32,481 nucleotides of DNA from Streptococcaceae bacterium (GCA_031270215.1 JAISYB010000012.1:1-32481); one strand, 5' to 3'. Positions 8,078-20,376 are shown, counted from the first letter of the stretch. Translations and numbers: made by a program. The notes: generated by a model not told the origin, from the letters alone.

Positions 8078-10108
8078 CTAATCAAAAATTGACTGATCAA
8101 AGCGTGTTAAAACTTTATTCAAATCAGAAAATTCCGGCTTTTCCTGCCAATTAGGCAGCTGCCAAATCAGCTTCGCATCACTTCTTGCAACCTCTAAAAT
8201 ATTAGCATCTTGAAGAATATCTGCTACCAAAAACTCCGGCACCCCTGACTGTTTGAGCCCAAAGACCTCACCGCTTCCACGCATTTCTAAGTCTTTTTCT
8301 GCCAAGACGAAGCCATCATTGGTTTCTGTCATAATCTTCAAACGCTCACGTCCTTGCTTTGTCTTAGGGTCGGCAACTAAAACCGTATAAGATTTAGCAA
8401 CGCCTCGCCCAACTCGACCACGCAGCTGGTGCAGCTGGGCAAGACCAAACCTATCGGCGTCCATGATAACCATGACTGTTGCATTAGGAACATCAACCCC
8501 AACCTCAATAACTGTTGTTGAGACCAAAATATCAACCTGATGGTCTTTAAAAGCCTGCATAATTGCTGATTTTTCATCGTTTTTCATTCTACCATGGAGC
8601 AAGGCAAGCCGCGCATCTGTTTTAAAATACAATTGTAGCTCGTCAAGTAATTCAACAGCATTTTTTAAATCTAGCTGCTCACTTTCCTCAATCAAAGGCG
8701 AGATAAAATAAATCTGATGACCTCGAGCAATTTCTCCTTTCAGCCAGCTCAGAATTTTTGGCATGTCTTTATGGCGCATGACTCTGGTAATAACCGGCTT
8801 TCGTCCCTTTGGCAGCTCATCAATGACAGACAATGACATCTCCCCATAAGCTGTTATCGCTAAGGTTCTAGGAATTGGTGTTGCGCTCATCATCAAAACG
8901 TCCGGCTGCTGTCCTTTTTCACGAAAAACTTGGCGCTGACTAACACCAAAACGATGCTGCTCATCAGTAATCACCAAGCCGAGCTTTGAAAAGTTGACAC
9001 CTGCCTGAATAATAGCGTGAGTTCCTACAACCATATCAATCTCACCTGCTGAAATAGCTGCTAGTAGTAACTCTTTCTCCTTTGGCTTTAACCCACTGGT
9101 CAATCTAGCAATCTTAACCGTCTTGCCAAAAAGCTTGGTCAAATGGTTAAAATGTTGAATCGCTAAAATCTCAGTTGGCACCATTAATGCCGATTGAAGA
9201 TTTGCTGTATAGGCTGCATACATCGCAAGCGCGGCAATAACCGTCTTACCACTTCCAACATCTCCTTGCAGCAATCGATTCATATGCCTTGGCTGTTTTA
9301 AATCCAGTAAAATTTCGGCTAACACCAGACTTTGTGCACCTGTCAATTCAAAGGGAAGCTGATTAATCTGCGTATCAACTCTCACAGGGTCGTAATGAAT
9401 TGCCGCACCCGCAACTTCTTGCCGATCAAGATAACTCAAACCCTGCAAACGAAGCTGAAAAAGCAAGAACTCCTGATACTTCATTCGTCTAGTAGCTTGA
9501 TGATAGTCTGTTTCACTATTTGGTAAATGCAGCGCCTTAACTGCCGAAGGATAGGACATTAAGCGATACTTCTCTAGTAAAAACTTCGGTAGAACTTCTT
9601 CAAAAAGCGCCGCATAGCCTAGTTTAATTGCCTGCCTGACTAACTTTTCAAGCTCGCTTTGCTTAACGTTTTTATTCGTGTGATAAATGCCTTGAAAATC
9701 GTCCGCCTTAAATTGCCCACCTAGAATTTTTAAACCCGTCAATGCCTTTCTGGTATCGTCCCATTTGCCAAAGATAACCGCTTGATAGCCTGATGCCACT
9801 TTATCCTTAAGATAGGGCTGATTGAAGAACGAAACAGTAACAATCGCAGCCTCCTGCTTAATCTTAAAGCTCAATTTACTTTTCCTTCGTCCATAATAGT
9901 TAACGACCGGCTCTGTAACAACTGTTCCAATCAAAACCGCTTTTTCGCCATCAATCAAATCATAAACGCTTTTTCTAGCAAAATCCTCGTAGCGAAAGGG
10001 GAAATTCAATAATAAGTCTTCAATTGTTTTGATATTTAAACTCGCAAGAGCTTCTAGTTTCTTTGGACCAACGCCTGCTAAAACGCCAACTGAGTCCTCC
10101 AGTTTCAT
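8078..10108 (-). CDS. recG: ATP-dependent DNA helicase RecG
   Basis: LLQGDVGSGKTVIAALA, ITDEQHRFGVSQR, MSATPIPRTLAI, QLRGRVGRG motifs. ATG at 10108; track start 10111 is TTG. Confidence 0.96.
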   Translation of the reverse strand: MKLEDSVGVLAGVGPKKLEALASLNIKTIEDLLLNFPFRYEDFARKSVYDLIDGEKAVLIGTVVTEPVVNYYGRRKSKLSFKIKQEAAIVTVSFFNQPYLKDKVASGYQAVIFGKWDDTRKALTGLKILGGQFKADDFQGIYHTNKNVKQSELEKLVRQAIKLGYAALFEEVLPKFLLEKYRLMSYPSAVKALHLPNSETDYHQATRRMKYQEFLLFQLRLQGLSYLDRQEVAGAAIHYDPVRVDTQINQLPFELTGAQSLVLAEILLDLKQPRHMNRLLQGDVGSGKTVIAALAMYAAYTANLQSALMVPTEILAIQHFNHLTKLFGKTVKIARLTSGLKPKEKELLLAAISAGEIDMVVGTHAIIQAGVNFSKLGLVITDEQHRFGVSQRQVFREKGQQPDVLMMSATPIPRTLAITAYGEMSLSVIDELPKGRKPVITRVMRHKDMPKILSWLKGEIARGHQIYFISPLIEESEQLDLKNAVELLDELQLYFKTDARLALLHGRMKNDEKSAIMQAFKDHQVDILVSTTVIEVGVDVPNATVMVIMDADRFGLAQLHQLRGRVGRGVAKSYTVLVADPKTKQGRERLKIMTETNDGFVLAEKDLEMRGSGEVFGLKQSGVPEFLVADILQDANILEVARSDAKLIWQLPNWQEKPEFSDLNKVLTRFDQSIFD

Positions 10109-10111
10109 CAA

Positions 10112-10897
10112 TCATTCCTCCTTTGGCGGCTTTAATAACGCCAAAATACGATTAAGTTCTTCTAAATCAGCATAGGATAGCTCGATTTTCCCCTTCGTAT
10201 CACTTCCTTTTATCACAACCGTTGTTCCAAAATGTTTCTTTAAATCCTCCTCAACCTCAGCTAAAAAGATATTTTCCTCCCTTAGCTTAGTTGATTTGCC
10301 CGCTTGCTTCAATCTAACGATTGCCTCCAGCTGCCTGACCGTCAACCCCTGCTCTATCGCCTGCTTTGCCAAATCAAGCTGTTGCGCTTTTGTTTTTAAC
10401 GCAAGCAATGTTCTCGCTTGTGCATTTGATAGCTCCCCTGTTTTAAGCGACATCTGTACCTCTTTAGGCAAGGATAAAAGTCGTAGCATATTCGTTAAAT
10501 AAGCCCTTGACTTGCCGACTCTTTGCGCTAGCTTCTCATGTGTCAGCTGTTGATTTGCTAAGATATTTTGGTAAGCGACCGCTTCTTCAATCGGATTTAA
10601 ATCCTCTCTTTGAATATTCTCCAAAAGCGCAATAGTTTCCACTTCCGCAACATCATATGACCGAATAATTGCCGGAATCCTCGTCTTGCCCGCCAATTGA
10701 CTGGCACGAAAACGCCGCTCTCCCGCAACAATTTCATAGCCAAAAACGCTTGACGGTTTAACAATAATCGGTTGAATAACTCCAAATTTCCGAATAGATT
10801 GTGCTAAGCTTTCCAGCTCCTTTGTATCAAAATCTACTCGTGGCTGCTTTGGATTACGCCTAATTTCTTCAATTGATAACATCACTATCTCACTCAT
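10112..10897 (-). CDS. parB: ParB/Spo0J-like chromosome partitioning protein
   Basis: ESLAQSIRKFGVIQPIIVKP, YEIVAGERRFRASQLAG, LLENIQREDLNPIEEA motifs. Confidence 0.9.
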   Translation of the reverse strand: MSEIVMLSIEEIRRNPKQPRVDFDTKELESLAQSIRKFGVIQPIIVKPSSVFGYEIVAGERRFRASQLAGKTRIPAIIRSYDVAEVETIALLENIQREDLNPIEEAVAYQNILANQQLTHEKLAQRVGKSRAYLTNMLRLLSLPKEVQMSLKTGELSNAQARTLLALKTKAQQLDLAKQAIEQGLTVRQLEAIVRLKQAGKSTKLREENIFLAEVEEDLKKHFGTTVVIKGSDTKGKIELSYADLEELNRILALLKPPKEE

Positions 10898-11128
10898 AAC
10901 ATTTTTACCCTTTCCGTATTGTATATAACGTTAGTTTAACACAAAGATAATCAGTGAACGTGTCTATGACTCAAAAAAATCCAAGTCATAAGAAATAGGC
11001 AAAAAACTCCCCACTTTAGAATTGGCTATAAATGAAAACAGATAGAAAACTTAGAAAAGCTCGCTATCTGTTATTGTTCTGAAAGAAACTTTTGGGTCAG
11101 CTTCAATTTTAATCCAAATAAGCTTGTG

Positions 11129-11986
11129 CTATGCTCTGTTTTTTTGTGATTCAATAGCCGTCCCAAAGCTGATTGTTAGATTCGGAATTCTGCTGCTATC
11201 AGCCTCTACCAGCTTATCGTTTGGCACCTCTAACTCACTGTCAGCACTCCGTCTCCAAACAATCACGATATCATGCGTTTTTACAGCATTAGTCGGAAAA
11301 TCTAACTCGAAGCTAGCATTAATTGCCAACAGCTGGTGCTCAAACAAGCTATCATCGCCACTAGCAGCTATTAAGCCATTTTGTAAAGGGAGAGCTATTG
11401 ATGTTGCCTTATCATCACGCTGCGTATACTGATAAACGCCATCGGTATCAGTAATCACTGGCGGACCATCCCTTCCTAAAAGTGTCGGATCCACTAGTAT
11501 AGCAAATTGTATCTTATCCAAAAGCAATTGATCTAGCTCAGAATTATCCTGCTCAAGCGCCAATATTGGACGAACGACGCCATGGCTGTCCGTTGGCTGC
11601 GCTATCTTGGTCGCAAACGTCACTTTTTTTGTATCCTTACTAACAAAATTTTGATTTGTTAAACGAATGATTTTATAGCCCCATGTCCCTGCCACCAAGC
11701 TATCAACAGCCTTATCATCTCCTAATTGCAAAGCTAAAGCTTCTGACTTCTTTGAAGTATCACTTAGATTTCCGGAATATATTTTATCGAATAAATGAGT
11801 TGAGTCCATAACCATACCAACATTCCACAGTACTACATTAGTGCCAAAGTTATCTGTTACCACTCCAGAAGATGATATTTCTGAAGTATACTTGGCATAT
11901 GTTCCTGCGAAGATACCAATAGATGAAATCGAAAAAAGAATACTGAAGATAATAATCTTACGTTTGTTAAATCTTAAACGACTCAT
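11129..11986 (-). CDS. Exported protein with SipW-dependent-type signal peptide
   Basis: N-terminus MSRLRFNKRKIIIFSILFSISSIGIFAGTYAKYTSEISSSGVVTDNFGTNVVLWNV resembles the SipW-type signal of TasA/CalY-like proteins. Confidence 0.6.
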   Translation of the reverse strand: MSRLRFNKRKIIIFSILFSISSIGIFAGTYAKYTSEISSSGVVTDNFGTNVVLWNVGMVMDSTHLFDKIYSGNLSDTSKKSEALALQLGDDKAVDSLVAGTWGYKIIRLTNQNFVSKDTKKVTFATKIAQPTDSHGVVRPILALEQDNSELDQLLLDKIQFAILVDPTLLGRDGPPVITDTDGVYQYTQRDDKATSIALPLQNGLIAASGDDSLFEHQLLAINASFELDFPTNAVKTHDIVIVWRRSADSELEVPNDKLVEADSSRIPNLTISFGTAIESQKNRA

Positions 11987-12226
11987 AAGCTTCGTCCTTT
12001 CTAGTGACCTAAACGCTCTCTTAAGCTGAAAAATTTTACTATCGATTATCTAGCACAAAACATCTCAATGCTAGCCACAAAGTCAAAAGATTTTTACAGT
12101 ATTCTATCATATCTTTAAATAAAACGAAAACAAAAAGGAAACTTCGTTCATTTTTGCCACTGTGCTTATTGAAAGCTTTGCGCTATAATGAGCAAAGAAA
12201 GCTAAATCAAGCACATGGAGTATATC

Positions 12227-13624
12227 ATGACAAGGAAACAACCAAAATATAGACAGATTATGAATGAAATCACAGCCAAGATTAAGTCTGGCGAATTTCC
12301 AAGCTCAAGTCGCCTGCCAAGCGAGAGAGTGCTCGCTAAGCAGCTGTCTGTCAACCGTTCAACTGTTATCAGAAGCTACGAGGAGTTGACCTCTTTAGGT
12401 ATCTTGAAACGAAAACGAGGTAGCGGTACTTATGTTAGCTCAGATTACAATCCAATCTCTATCGGACAAACTAATTGGTATCAAATGATTAGTGCGCAGC
12501 ATTTTACTAAGAAACATTATTATCAAAATAAGATCGAAAACAATAAATACGGGGCAATGGATTTATATACGGGGGAACTATCATCTGATTTGATTCCAAA
12601 TTTCAATTTTCCTGCTTTTGACTGGGCGAATATTGCGCAGAAAAATCAAGATACCTCTGGCTTAATTGATTTAAAATTGGCTGTTTGTCAGCATTTGGCA
12701 CAACAAAATATCCAAGTCACCCCAGAGGAAGTCCTGATAACCAGCGGTGCAAGGCAGGCATTGTTCTTACTTTTGCAGGTCTTGCTTTCTCCAGGAGATG
12801 CTGTAGCAATCGAAAATCCTTCATTTCTCCATGACTTACCATTGTTTCAGACAGCCGGAGTTAAAGCAATTAAGATTCCACTTAATTTAGAAAATGAATC
12901 AATCGACCTCCTCCAGCTAGAAGAACAGCTGCACAAAATAAAGCTTTTAATCTTAAATCCAAATTTTCATAATCCAACAGGAATGACTCTAAGCCTTGCC
13001 AATCGCAAAAAGCTAATTGCACTTTGCCAAAGCTATCAAGTACCGATTATTGAAGATGACGTCTTTCAGTTATTTAATTTCTCAAGGCAAAAAATCCAAA
13101 CGCTAAAGAGCTTAGATACCAAAAATGTCATTTACTTAGGTTCATTATCCAAGCTACTTGGTAAAAACATCAATATCGGCTGGTGTGTTGCTCCTGATTT
13201 CATCGTTAATAAGCTGGCTGCTGCGCGTGAATTAATGGATTTTAACTTAAATATTTTCCCACAAATGATTGCCGCAGAGGCATTTAATTCTCCGCAATTT
13301 GATGAAAAAATCAAGCAGCTTAATCTTAGCCTGCTTGATAAATACCAACAGACCTTAAGCTTTTTACATCAGTTTCCTAAATGGCAAGTAAGCTTAATAA
13401 AGGGCGGTTTATACCTCTGGCTAACTTATCAACGAGAGCTTTCAGTTGATGAATATGACTTGTTTTTACAGGAAAAACTCCTCATTGCGCCAAGCTTCTT
13501 ATTTGAAGATAAGTATGATGCGCTTCGAATTAATTTTACGCGAATTGATGATTTCGCGATTTTTAAGGAACGGTTTGCCAGCGTAAATGCTAAGCTTTCA
13601 AATAGAGTACATTCCCCTAGCTAA
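12227..13624 (+). CDS. MocR/PdxR-type regulator (GntR wHTH fused to class I aminotransferase domain)
   Basis: GntR HTH at N-terminus; aminotransferase-like region LILNPNFHNPTGMTLS and SLSKLLGKNINIGW with the PLP-lysine position. ATG at 12227 has GGAG upstream. Confidence 0.9.
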   Translation: MTRKQPKYRQIMNEITAKIKSGEFPSSSRLPSERVLAKQLSVNRSTVIRSYEELTSLGILKRKRGSGTYVSSDYNPISIGQTNWYQMISAQHFTKKHYYQNKIENNKYGAMDLYTGELSSDLIPNFNFPAFDWANIAQKNQDTSGLIDLKLAVCQHLAQQNIQVTPEEVLITSGARQALFLLLQVLLSPGDAVAIENPSFLHDLPLFQTAGVKAIKIPLNLENESIDLLQLEEQLHKIKLLILNPNFHNPTGMTLSLANRKKLIALCQSYQVPIIEDDVFQLFNFSRQKIQTLKSLDTKNVIYLGSLSKLLGKNINIGWCVAPDFIVNKLAAARELMDFNLNIFPQMIAAEAFNSPQFDEKIKQLNLSLLDKYQQTLSFLHQFPKWQVSLIKGGLYLWLTYQRELSVDEYDLFLQEKLLIAPSFLFEDKYDALRINFTRIDDFAIFKERFASVNAKLSNRVHSPS

Positions 13625-13629
13625 AACAG

Positions 13630-13671
13630 CTCTCTCCTCAAATTCAGACATCAGCTGAGCTTAGGAGAGAG
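13630..13671 (+). terminator. Rho-independent terminator of the MocR-type gene
   Basis: CTCTCTCCT ... AGGAGAGAG followed by TTTATT, 6 nt after the stop. Confidence 0.65.
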
Positions 13672-13989
13672 TTTATTAATTATTTTTAGTGGCTGGGCGC
13701 ACATAAAAGTGACGTTTACTGATTGTTTCCCTCCTCTTAATCCACAATGCTTGCAGGACCGAAGCGACATTTCAGCATGAATTGAGGGTGCAAGGAAATT
13801 ATCCATTCGACAAATCTCGCTAGTATCGACAGCATCAGTCGTCTAACGATTAGCCATGCGAGCCATTTTTAGAGTGCCGAATCACTGGGAAGGTCAAGTT
13901 CAAAGGTGCTTGCCGTCTGAAAATGGTGCAAATGCTGGATTCTCTTACTCAACCAGTATTTTCTTCCGTTTATTCATCTGACGTTTTCA

Positions 13990-16518
13990 TTATTTTTTAT
14001 ATTTCTGTTGCAGCTCAGCAATGAAATTCATCGCTTCAAGCGGGGTTGTATTCATTAGATTAAAGCTTTCGATTGCTTGCTTAAGCTCATCATCTGCTGG
14101 GGCAAATAGCTGCAATTGTTCCTCTTTTTTCACTAGCTGCTCTACCTTGCCGCTATCATTTTCCAACTCATCAAGAATTACCTGTGCACGTGCTAAAACT
14201 GCTTGTGGTAAGCCTGCAATTTGAGCAACATGAATTCCGTAGCTTTTATCCGCAGGTCCTGCAACCATTTTATGCAAAAAGGTGACTGTCCCATTTTCCT
14301 CCAAAGTGGAAACATGGACATTTTTCAAGCCATCTAGTGTTTCACCTAGAACTGTCAGCTCATGATAATGCGTTGAAAATAGCGTTTTTGCTCCGATATG
14401 ATGATGTAGGTATTCAATGATTGACTGGGCAAGCGCCATACCGTCATAGGTAGCAGTACCGCGCCCCAACTCATCAAAGAGGATTAAGCTTTGGCTAGTA
14501 GCATGGCGAACAGCCCGATTTGCCTCCATCATCTCAACCATAAAGGTAGACTGTCCTGAGATTAAATCGTCACTGGCACCAATTCTCGTATAAATCGCAT
14601 CAAATATCGGCAGAACTGCTGAATCACTTGGTACAAAGCTACCAATCTGTGCCATGATAACCATCAAAGCAAGCTGACGCATATAGGTTGATTTCCCCGA
14701 CATATTTGGTCCGGTAATCAGCTCAATTGTTTCATTCTCGCGCATTTCAATCGAATTTGGAATGTATTGATTGGCGCCTAATACCTTTTCGACAACAGCA
14801 TGGCGCCCCTCTTTGATGTCAATAACCTTGCCAAATTCAACCATTTCAGGTTTTGTATATTGATAGTTTTCTGCAACCTTGGCAAAGCTTTGCAGACAAT
14901 CTACCTCAGCAAGCGTCAATGCCAATTGCTGAAGCGGAGCAATAAAACGTTCAACCTGCGCACGAATCTCTAAAAATAAGCGGCGTTCCAAATCAGATGA
15001 TTGATCTCTTGCTTCTAAAATCGTGCCTTCAAGCTTAGCAAGCTCCCCTGTACCGAAGCGCTCCGAGTTCTTTAGCGTTGCTTTGCGGTAAAAATACTCC
15101 GGAATCTGCGAGAGATTAGACTGTGTGACATGAAAATAGTAGCCGTCTTTGCGGTTATAATCAATCCGAAGATTTTTAATCCCCGTATTCTCCCGCTCCT
15201 TTTGCTCAATTTCGCTAATCCATTTGGCACCATTATTCATCGCCTCACGGAAAACATCTAGTTCAGCATTAAATCCAGCCTTAATTACACCACCGTCAGT
15301 AATTGTATTATTTGCTTCATCATCAATTCCATTTTCAATCAGAGAAACAAGCTCCGGCAATGCTTCCAATGCTGCTGTCAACCGTTCAAGTGACGTATCA
15401 GCAATACTTTCAAGAATGGCTTTAATCCGTGGCACTTGGTATAAAGAATGTTTTAATTGTAATAAATCCTTTGGATTGGCATTCCCAAAAGCAACACGAC
15501 TTGCTAGGCGTTCAAGGTCATAGACTCCCTTTAAGCTCTCCTCTAAATCGCTACGCTCAAAGAAATGCTCTAGCAGTGTCGCAACAATTGCTTGCCTTGC
15601 TAAAATCTGTGAACGACTAATCAACGGACGCTCAATCCACTGTCTTAATAATCGAGTACCCATTGCCGTCTTCGTTTCGTCTAAAAGCCAAAACAGCGTT
15701 CCCTGTTTTTTACCATGGCGAATCGTTTTCGTCAGCTCCAAATTGTACCTTGAAAAATAATCAAGCTTTAAAAACTGCTCAGCAGCATAAATCTTAACCG
15801 GTTTAATATGCGGTAATTGGCGCATTTGGGTCGTGCTGACATAGCCTAAAAGTAAGCTTAGAACACTTTGATACATTTCGTCAGAATCTTCAAGCAAACA
15901 AGATAGCTCTCCTGTGAGCATTTCAATACTTCGTGTTGAAATCAAAATGTTCAAACGCTTCTTAATCACTTCCAAATCAATCATCAAGGCTTCGTCTAAG
16001 ACGAGCTCCTTGGTATTTAAATTAAGACATTCGTTGATAACCTCGTCCAAATCATTAAGATACGTTGCCTTTAATTCTCCAGTAACAAGATCAACATAAG
16101 CAAAAGTAAAATTCTCGCCATATCTAGCTGCTGCCGTCAGAAAATTATTGCTCGTTTGATCGTCATTATCCACCACCGTTCCCGGTGTAAGAACCTGAAC
16201 AACCTCACGCTTAACAACACCTTGTGCAAGTTTTGGGTCTTCCATCTGCTCAGCAATCGCAACCTTATAGCCTGCTGCCACCAGCTGATCAATGTAAATC
16301 TGTGCAGAATGATGTGGCACACCCGCCATTGGTATTGGAATCTGTGCATTTTTATTGCGACTGGTCAAGGTTAGCTCTAAAAGATGTGCCGCCTTAGTCG
16401 CATCATCATAAAATAATTCGTAAAAATCTCCCATTCTAAACATCAAAAAAGCGTCTGGATAATCCTTCTTAATATCTAAATATTGCTGCATTCCCGGAGA
16501 AATTTTTTCTTTTGCCAT
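13990..16518 (-). CDS. mutS: DNA mismatch repair protein MutS
   Basis: [50 protein letters not shown] Walker [16 protein letters not shown]. The 31 extra N-terminal residues in the track are probably not translated. Confidence 0.97.
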   Translation of the reverse strand: MAKEKISPGMQQYLDIKKDYPDAFLMFRMGDFYELFYDDATKAAHLLELTLTSRNKNAQIPIPMAGVPHHSAQIYIDQLVAAGYKVAIAEQMEDPKLAQGVVKREVVQVLTPGTVVDNDDQTSNNFLTAAARYGENFTFAYVDLVTGELKATYLNDLDEVINECLNLNTKELVLDEALMIDLEVIKKRLNILISTRSIEMLTGELSCLLEDSDEMYQSVLSLLLGYVSTTQMRQLPHIKPVKIYAAEQFLKLDYFSRYNLELTKTIRHGKKQGTLFWLLDETKTAMGTRLLRQWIERPLISRSQILARQAIVATLLEHFFERSDLEESLKGVYDLERLASRVAFGNANPKDLLQLKHSLYQVPRIKAILESIADTSLERLTAALEALPELVSLIENGIDDEANNTITDGGVIKAGFNAELDVFREAMNNGAKWISEIEQKERENTGIKNLRIDYNRKDGYYFHVTQSNLSQIPEYFYRKATLKNSERFGTGELAKLEGTILEARDQSSDLERRLFLEIRAQVERFIAPLQQLALTLAEVDCLQSFAKVAENYQYTKPEMVEFGKVIDIKEGRHAVVEKVLGANQYIPNSIEMRENETIELITGPNMSGKSTYMRQLALMVIMAQIGSFVPSDSAVLPIFDAIYTRIGASDDLISGQSTFMVEMMEANRAVRHATSQSLILFDELGRGTATYDGMALAQSIIEYLHHHIGAKTLFSTHYHELTVLGETLDGLKNVHVSTLEENGTVTFLHKMVAGPADKSYGIHVAQIAGLPQAVLARAQVILDELENDSGKVEQLVKKEEQLQLFAPADDELKQAIESFNLMNTTPLEAMNFIAELQQKYKK

Positions 16519-16537
16519 TATAATCACCTTAATTAAA

Positions 16538-16897
16538 TTATTTATCTTCCAAGCTTTGATTAATCTCAAATTCAAGCTTTTCAGCGATGTAGTGCAATAA
16601 ATCATTGACATCCTTTAGCTCTTTTCGATAGCTAATAACCAATGGATGCTGATTAATTTGCTCATTTAACTCGTCTGCCTTTTGGTTTGCAATTTTCGCA
16701 GCACTCTTTTTATCAATTCGTTGATACAAGACTGCATCCTTTTGCGCACGCTCAAGCTCAGCCGTCCACTGTTTGATTTGTTCGTTGTCCTCAAGTTTTT
16801 TGGCAACAGCTTTAAATGCCACAATTTCCTCGAAGTCTGATAAATAAGTCGTCAAATCTGATAATCTTGCTTTGATTTTTTCATCTAAAACACTCAT
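16538..16897 (-). CDS. YlbF/YmcA family protein
   Basis: 119 aa helical protein with YlbF-family pattern, located immediately upstream of mutS. Confidence 0.75.
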   Translation of the reverse strand: MSVLDEKIKARLSDLTTYLSDFEEIVAFKAVAKKLEDNEQIKQWTAELERAQKDAVLYQRIDKKSAAKIANQKADELNEQINQHPLVISYRKELKDVNDLLHYIAEKLEFEINQSLEDK

Positions 16898-16914
16898 GAT
16901 TTCCCTCTACTTAG

Positions 16915-17643
16915 CTATTTTAATGTCCAACCACCGTCTAGCGGAACGATAACTCCCTGAAGGTAGTCCGAGCTTTTACTTGCCAGAAAAAGCGTCAAAT
17001 CAGCAACCTCAGAAGCTTTCCCCCAGCGCTTAAGCGGTGTTAATTCAGCAACCTCTAGAGCAAGCTTGCCATCTCCTGCAAAATCTTTTAGATTCATCGG
17101 TGTTTCTATCGCTCCCGGGGCAATCGCATTGACCTTAATTCCTCTAGCTGCGTAGTCCAGTGCTAATTGCTTAGTAAATCCAGCTAGAGCATGCTTACTG
17201 GTTGTATAGCTTATCCCGCCGCCGCCAGCAACAAGGCTAGCAATCGAGCACATATTTACAATGACTCCTCTCTTCCGCCTGAGCATACTCGGCAAAAAAT
17301 GCTTAGTCGTAACAAAAATACTAACAAGATTGACCGACAAAGTCGCACGAAAATCTGCCAAATCTGTCATCTCCAATGAACGATAATCATCTAAAACGCC
17401 TGCAGTATTGAGCAGAATATCTATTACTTCAATCTGCTCTAGCACCACTTCAAGCGCCTTGGTTTCACGTAAATCTATCTGAAAAAAATGAAAATCGCAG
17501 GAAAGCTCATACGGCATAGGTGCTTTATCTAGTCCATAAACAATTGCGCCTTGGTTCAGAAAAGCCTTAGCCTGTGCCAAACCAATCCCACTTGCACACC
17601 CTGTCACTAAGACACGCGCACCCTTAAATTCTGTAAATATCAT
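16915..17643 (-). CDS. Short-chain dehydrogenase/reductase, FabG-like
   Basis: VTGCASGIGLAQAKAF, LNTAGVLD, SYTTSKHALAGFTK, NAIAPGAIETPM motifs. Confidence 0.92.
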   Translation of the reverse strand: MIFTEFKGARVLVTGCASGIGLAQAKAFLNQGAIVYGLDKAPMPYELSCDFHFFQIDLRETKALEVVLEQIEVIDILLNTAGVLDDYRSLEMTDLADFRATLSVNLVSIFVTTKHFLPSMLRRKRGVIVNMCSIASLVAGGGGISYTTSKHALAGFTKQLALDYAARGIKVNAIAPGAIETPMNLKDFAGDGKLALEVAELTPLKRWGKASEVADLTLFLASKSSDYLQGVIVPLDGGWTLK

Positions 17644-17897
17644 GAATCAGCCTCTTCAGCTTCAACAATCACCCAATCGTCTGCCAGACAATCGCAAACC
17701 GTCGGACTCCACATTGAATAACCCTCTCCGTCGCCTGACACATTAATCAAAAAATAAGGCGTGACAGTTAATTTTTCACCGCTTTCTAGCGTGATTGAAT
17801 CAAAAATTGCGACAAAGTTTTCAGCACCACCCCAGCCTTTCGTCCGAACAGCACGTGCGCCTGCCTTTAATTTTGGTAATACCTCTTCAAAAGTCAT
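17640..17897 (-). CDS. DUF2829 / Thoeris anti-defence Tad2-like domain protein
   Basis: MTFEEVLPKLKAGARAVRTKGWGGAENFVAIFD...YSMWSPTVCDCLADDWVIVE has the DUF2829 layout. Overlaps the SDR gene by 4 nt. Confidence 0.8.
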   Translation of the reverse strand: MTFEEVLPKLKAGARAVRTKGWGGAENFVAIFDSITLESGEKLTVTPYFLINVSGDGEGYSMWSPTVCDCLADDWVIVEAEEADS

Positions 17898-17910
17898 CTG
17901 ATCCTCCTTT

Positions 17911-17947
17911 TAGATAAAAAAGCGAGACGATTGTCCCACTTTATCTA
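17911..17947 (-). terminator. Strong hairpin terminator immediately upstream of the DUF2829 RBS
   Basis: Minus strand TAGATAAAGTGGGAC AATC GTCTCGCTTTTTTATCTA: 10-bp stem with two G-T wobbles, 4-nt loop, T6, plus outer TAGATAA/TTATCTA pairing. Confidence 0.75.
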
Positions 17948-17954
17948 CTAAACA

Positions 17955-17984
17955 ATTAAGAACACTTGGCAAGCTGTTCTTAAT
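17955..17984. repeat. Inverted repeat (hairpin) between metG and DUF2829
   Basis: Perfect 10-bp arms ATTAAGAACA / TGTTCTTAAT. Confidence 0.7.
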
Positions 17985-18002
17985 CCATGAGAACAATAAA
18001 GC

Positions 18003-18050
18003 CGACTAGCAGCCCTTAGAATTTGCAAGCATACTCGTAGCCGCTAGTCG
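18003..18050 (-). terminator. Hairpin downstream of metG, possible terminator
   Basis: Minus strand CGACTAGCGGCT / GGCTGCTAGTCG 12-bp stem, followed by GCTTTATTGTTC. Confidence 0.55.
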
Positions 18051-18070
18051 CTGTGCTTCATTCCTCACAT

Positions 18071-20083
<2,013 letters not shown>

Positions 20084-20194
20084 CTAATAATAACACAAAA
20101 GACGAAACTTGCGCTAATAATTCTTAATCTATCATTTTTCAAGCTTTCAACGTTCAGCTTGTAATCATATGAGTAAATCACACAGACGACAAAA

Positions 20195-20233
20195 AAGACT
20201 GAAAGATTGGTTGCTAAGCCATTGCCCAGTCTT
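20195..20233 (-). terminator. Probable rho-independent terminator in the DUF3021-metG intergenic region
   Basis: Minus strand AAGACTG ... CAGTCTT followed by TTTT. Confidence 0.5.
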
Positions 20234-20310
20234 AAATTATTGCTCGTAATATCTGGGAGCCAATGCGCTAACAGCTAGAAAAACGGTCATTTTCTGAAGA
20301 TTCGCAAAGC

Positions 20311-20348
20311 AAATGCCCCCATTTTCTATGCCGTTAAACGCTGCTGCC
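20311..20348 (-). repeat. Interspersed intergenic repeat, copy B
   Basis: Reverse complement shares GGCAGCAGCGTTTAACG-N3-TAGAAAAT and GGGCATTT with 6339..6385. Confidence 0.6.
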
Positions 20349-20376
20349 AACTTTCAGCTACTTTGGCAATATCGGT

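Noticed and set aside
8078-10950. parS site near parB
   Set aside because: Only half-matches such as TGTTTCAC and GTGAAACA were seen; no full TGTTTCACGTGAAACA-like sequence.
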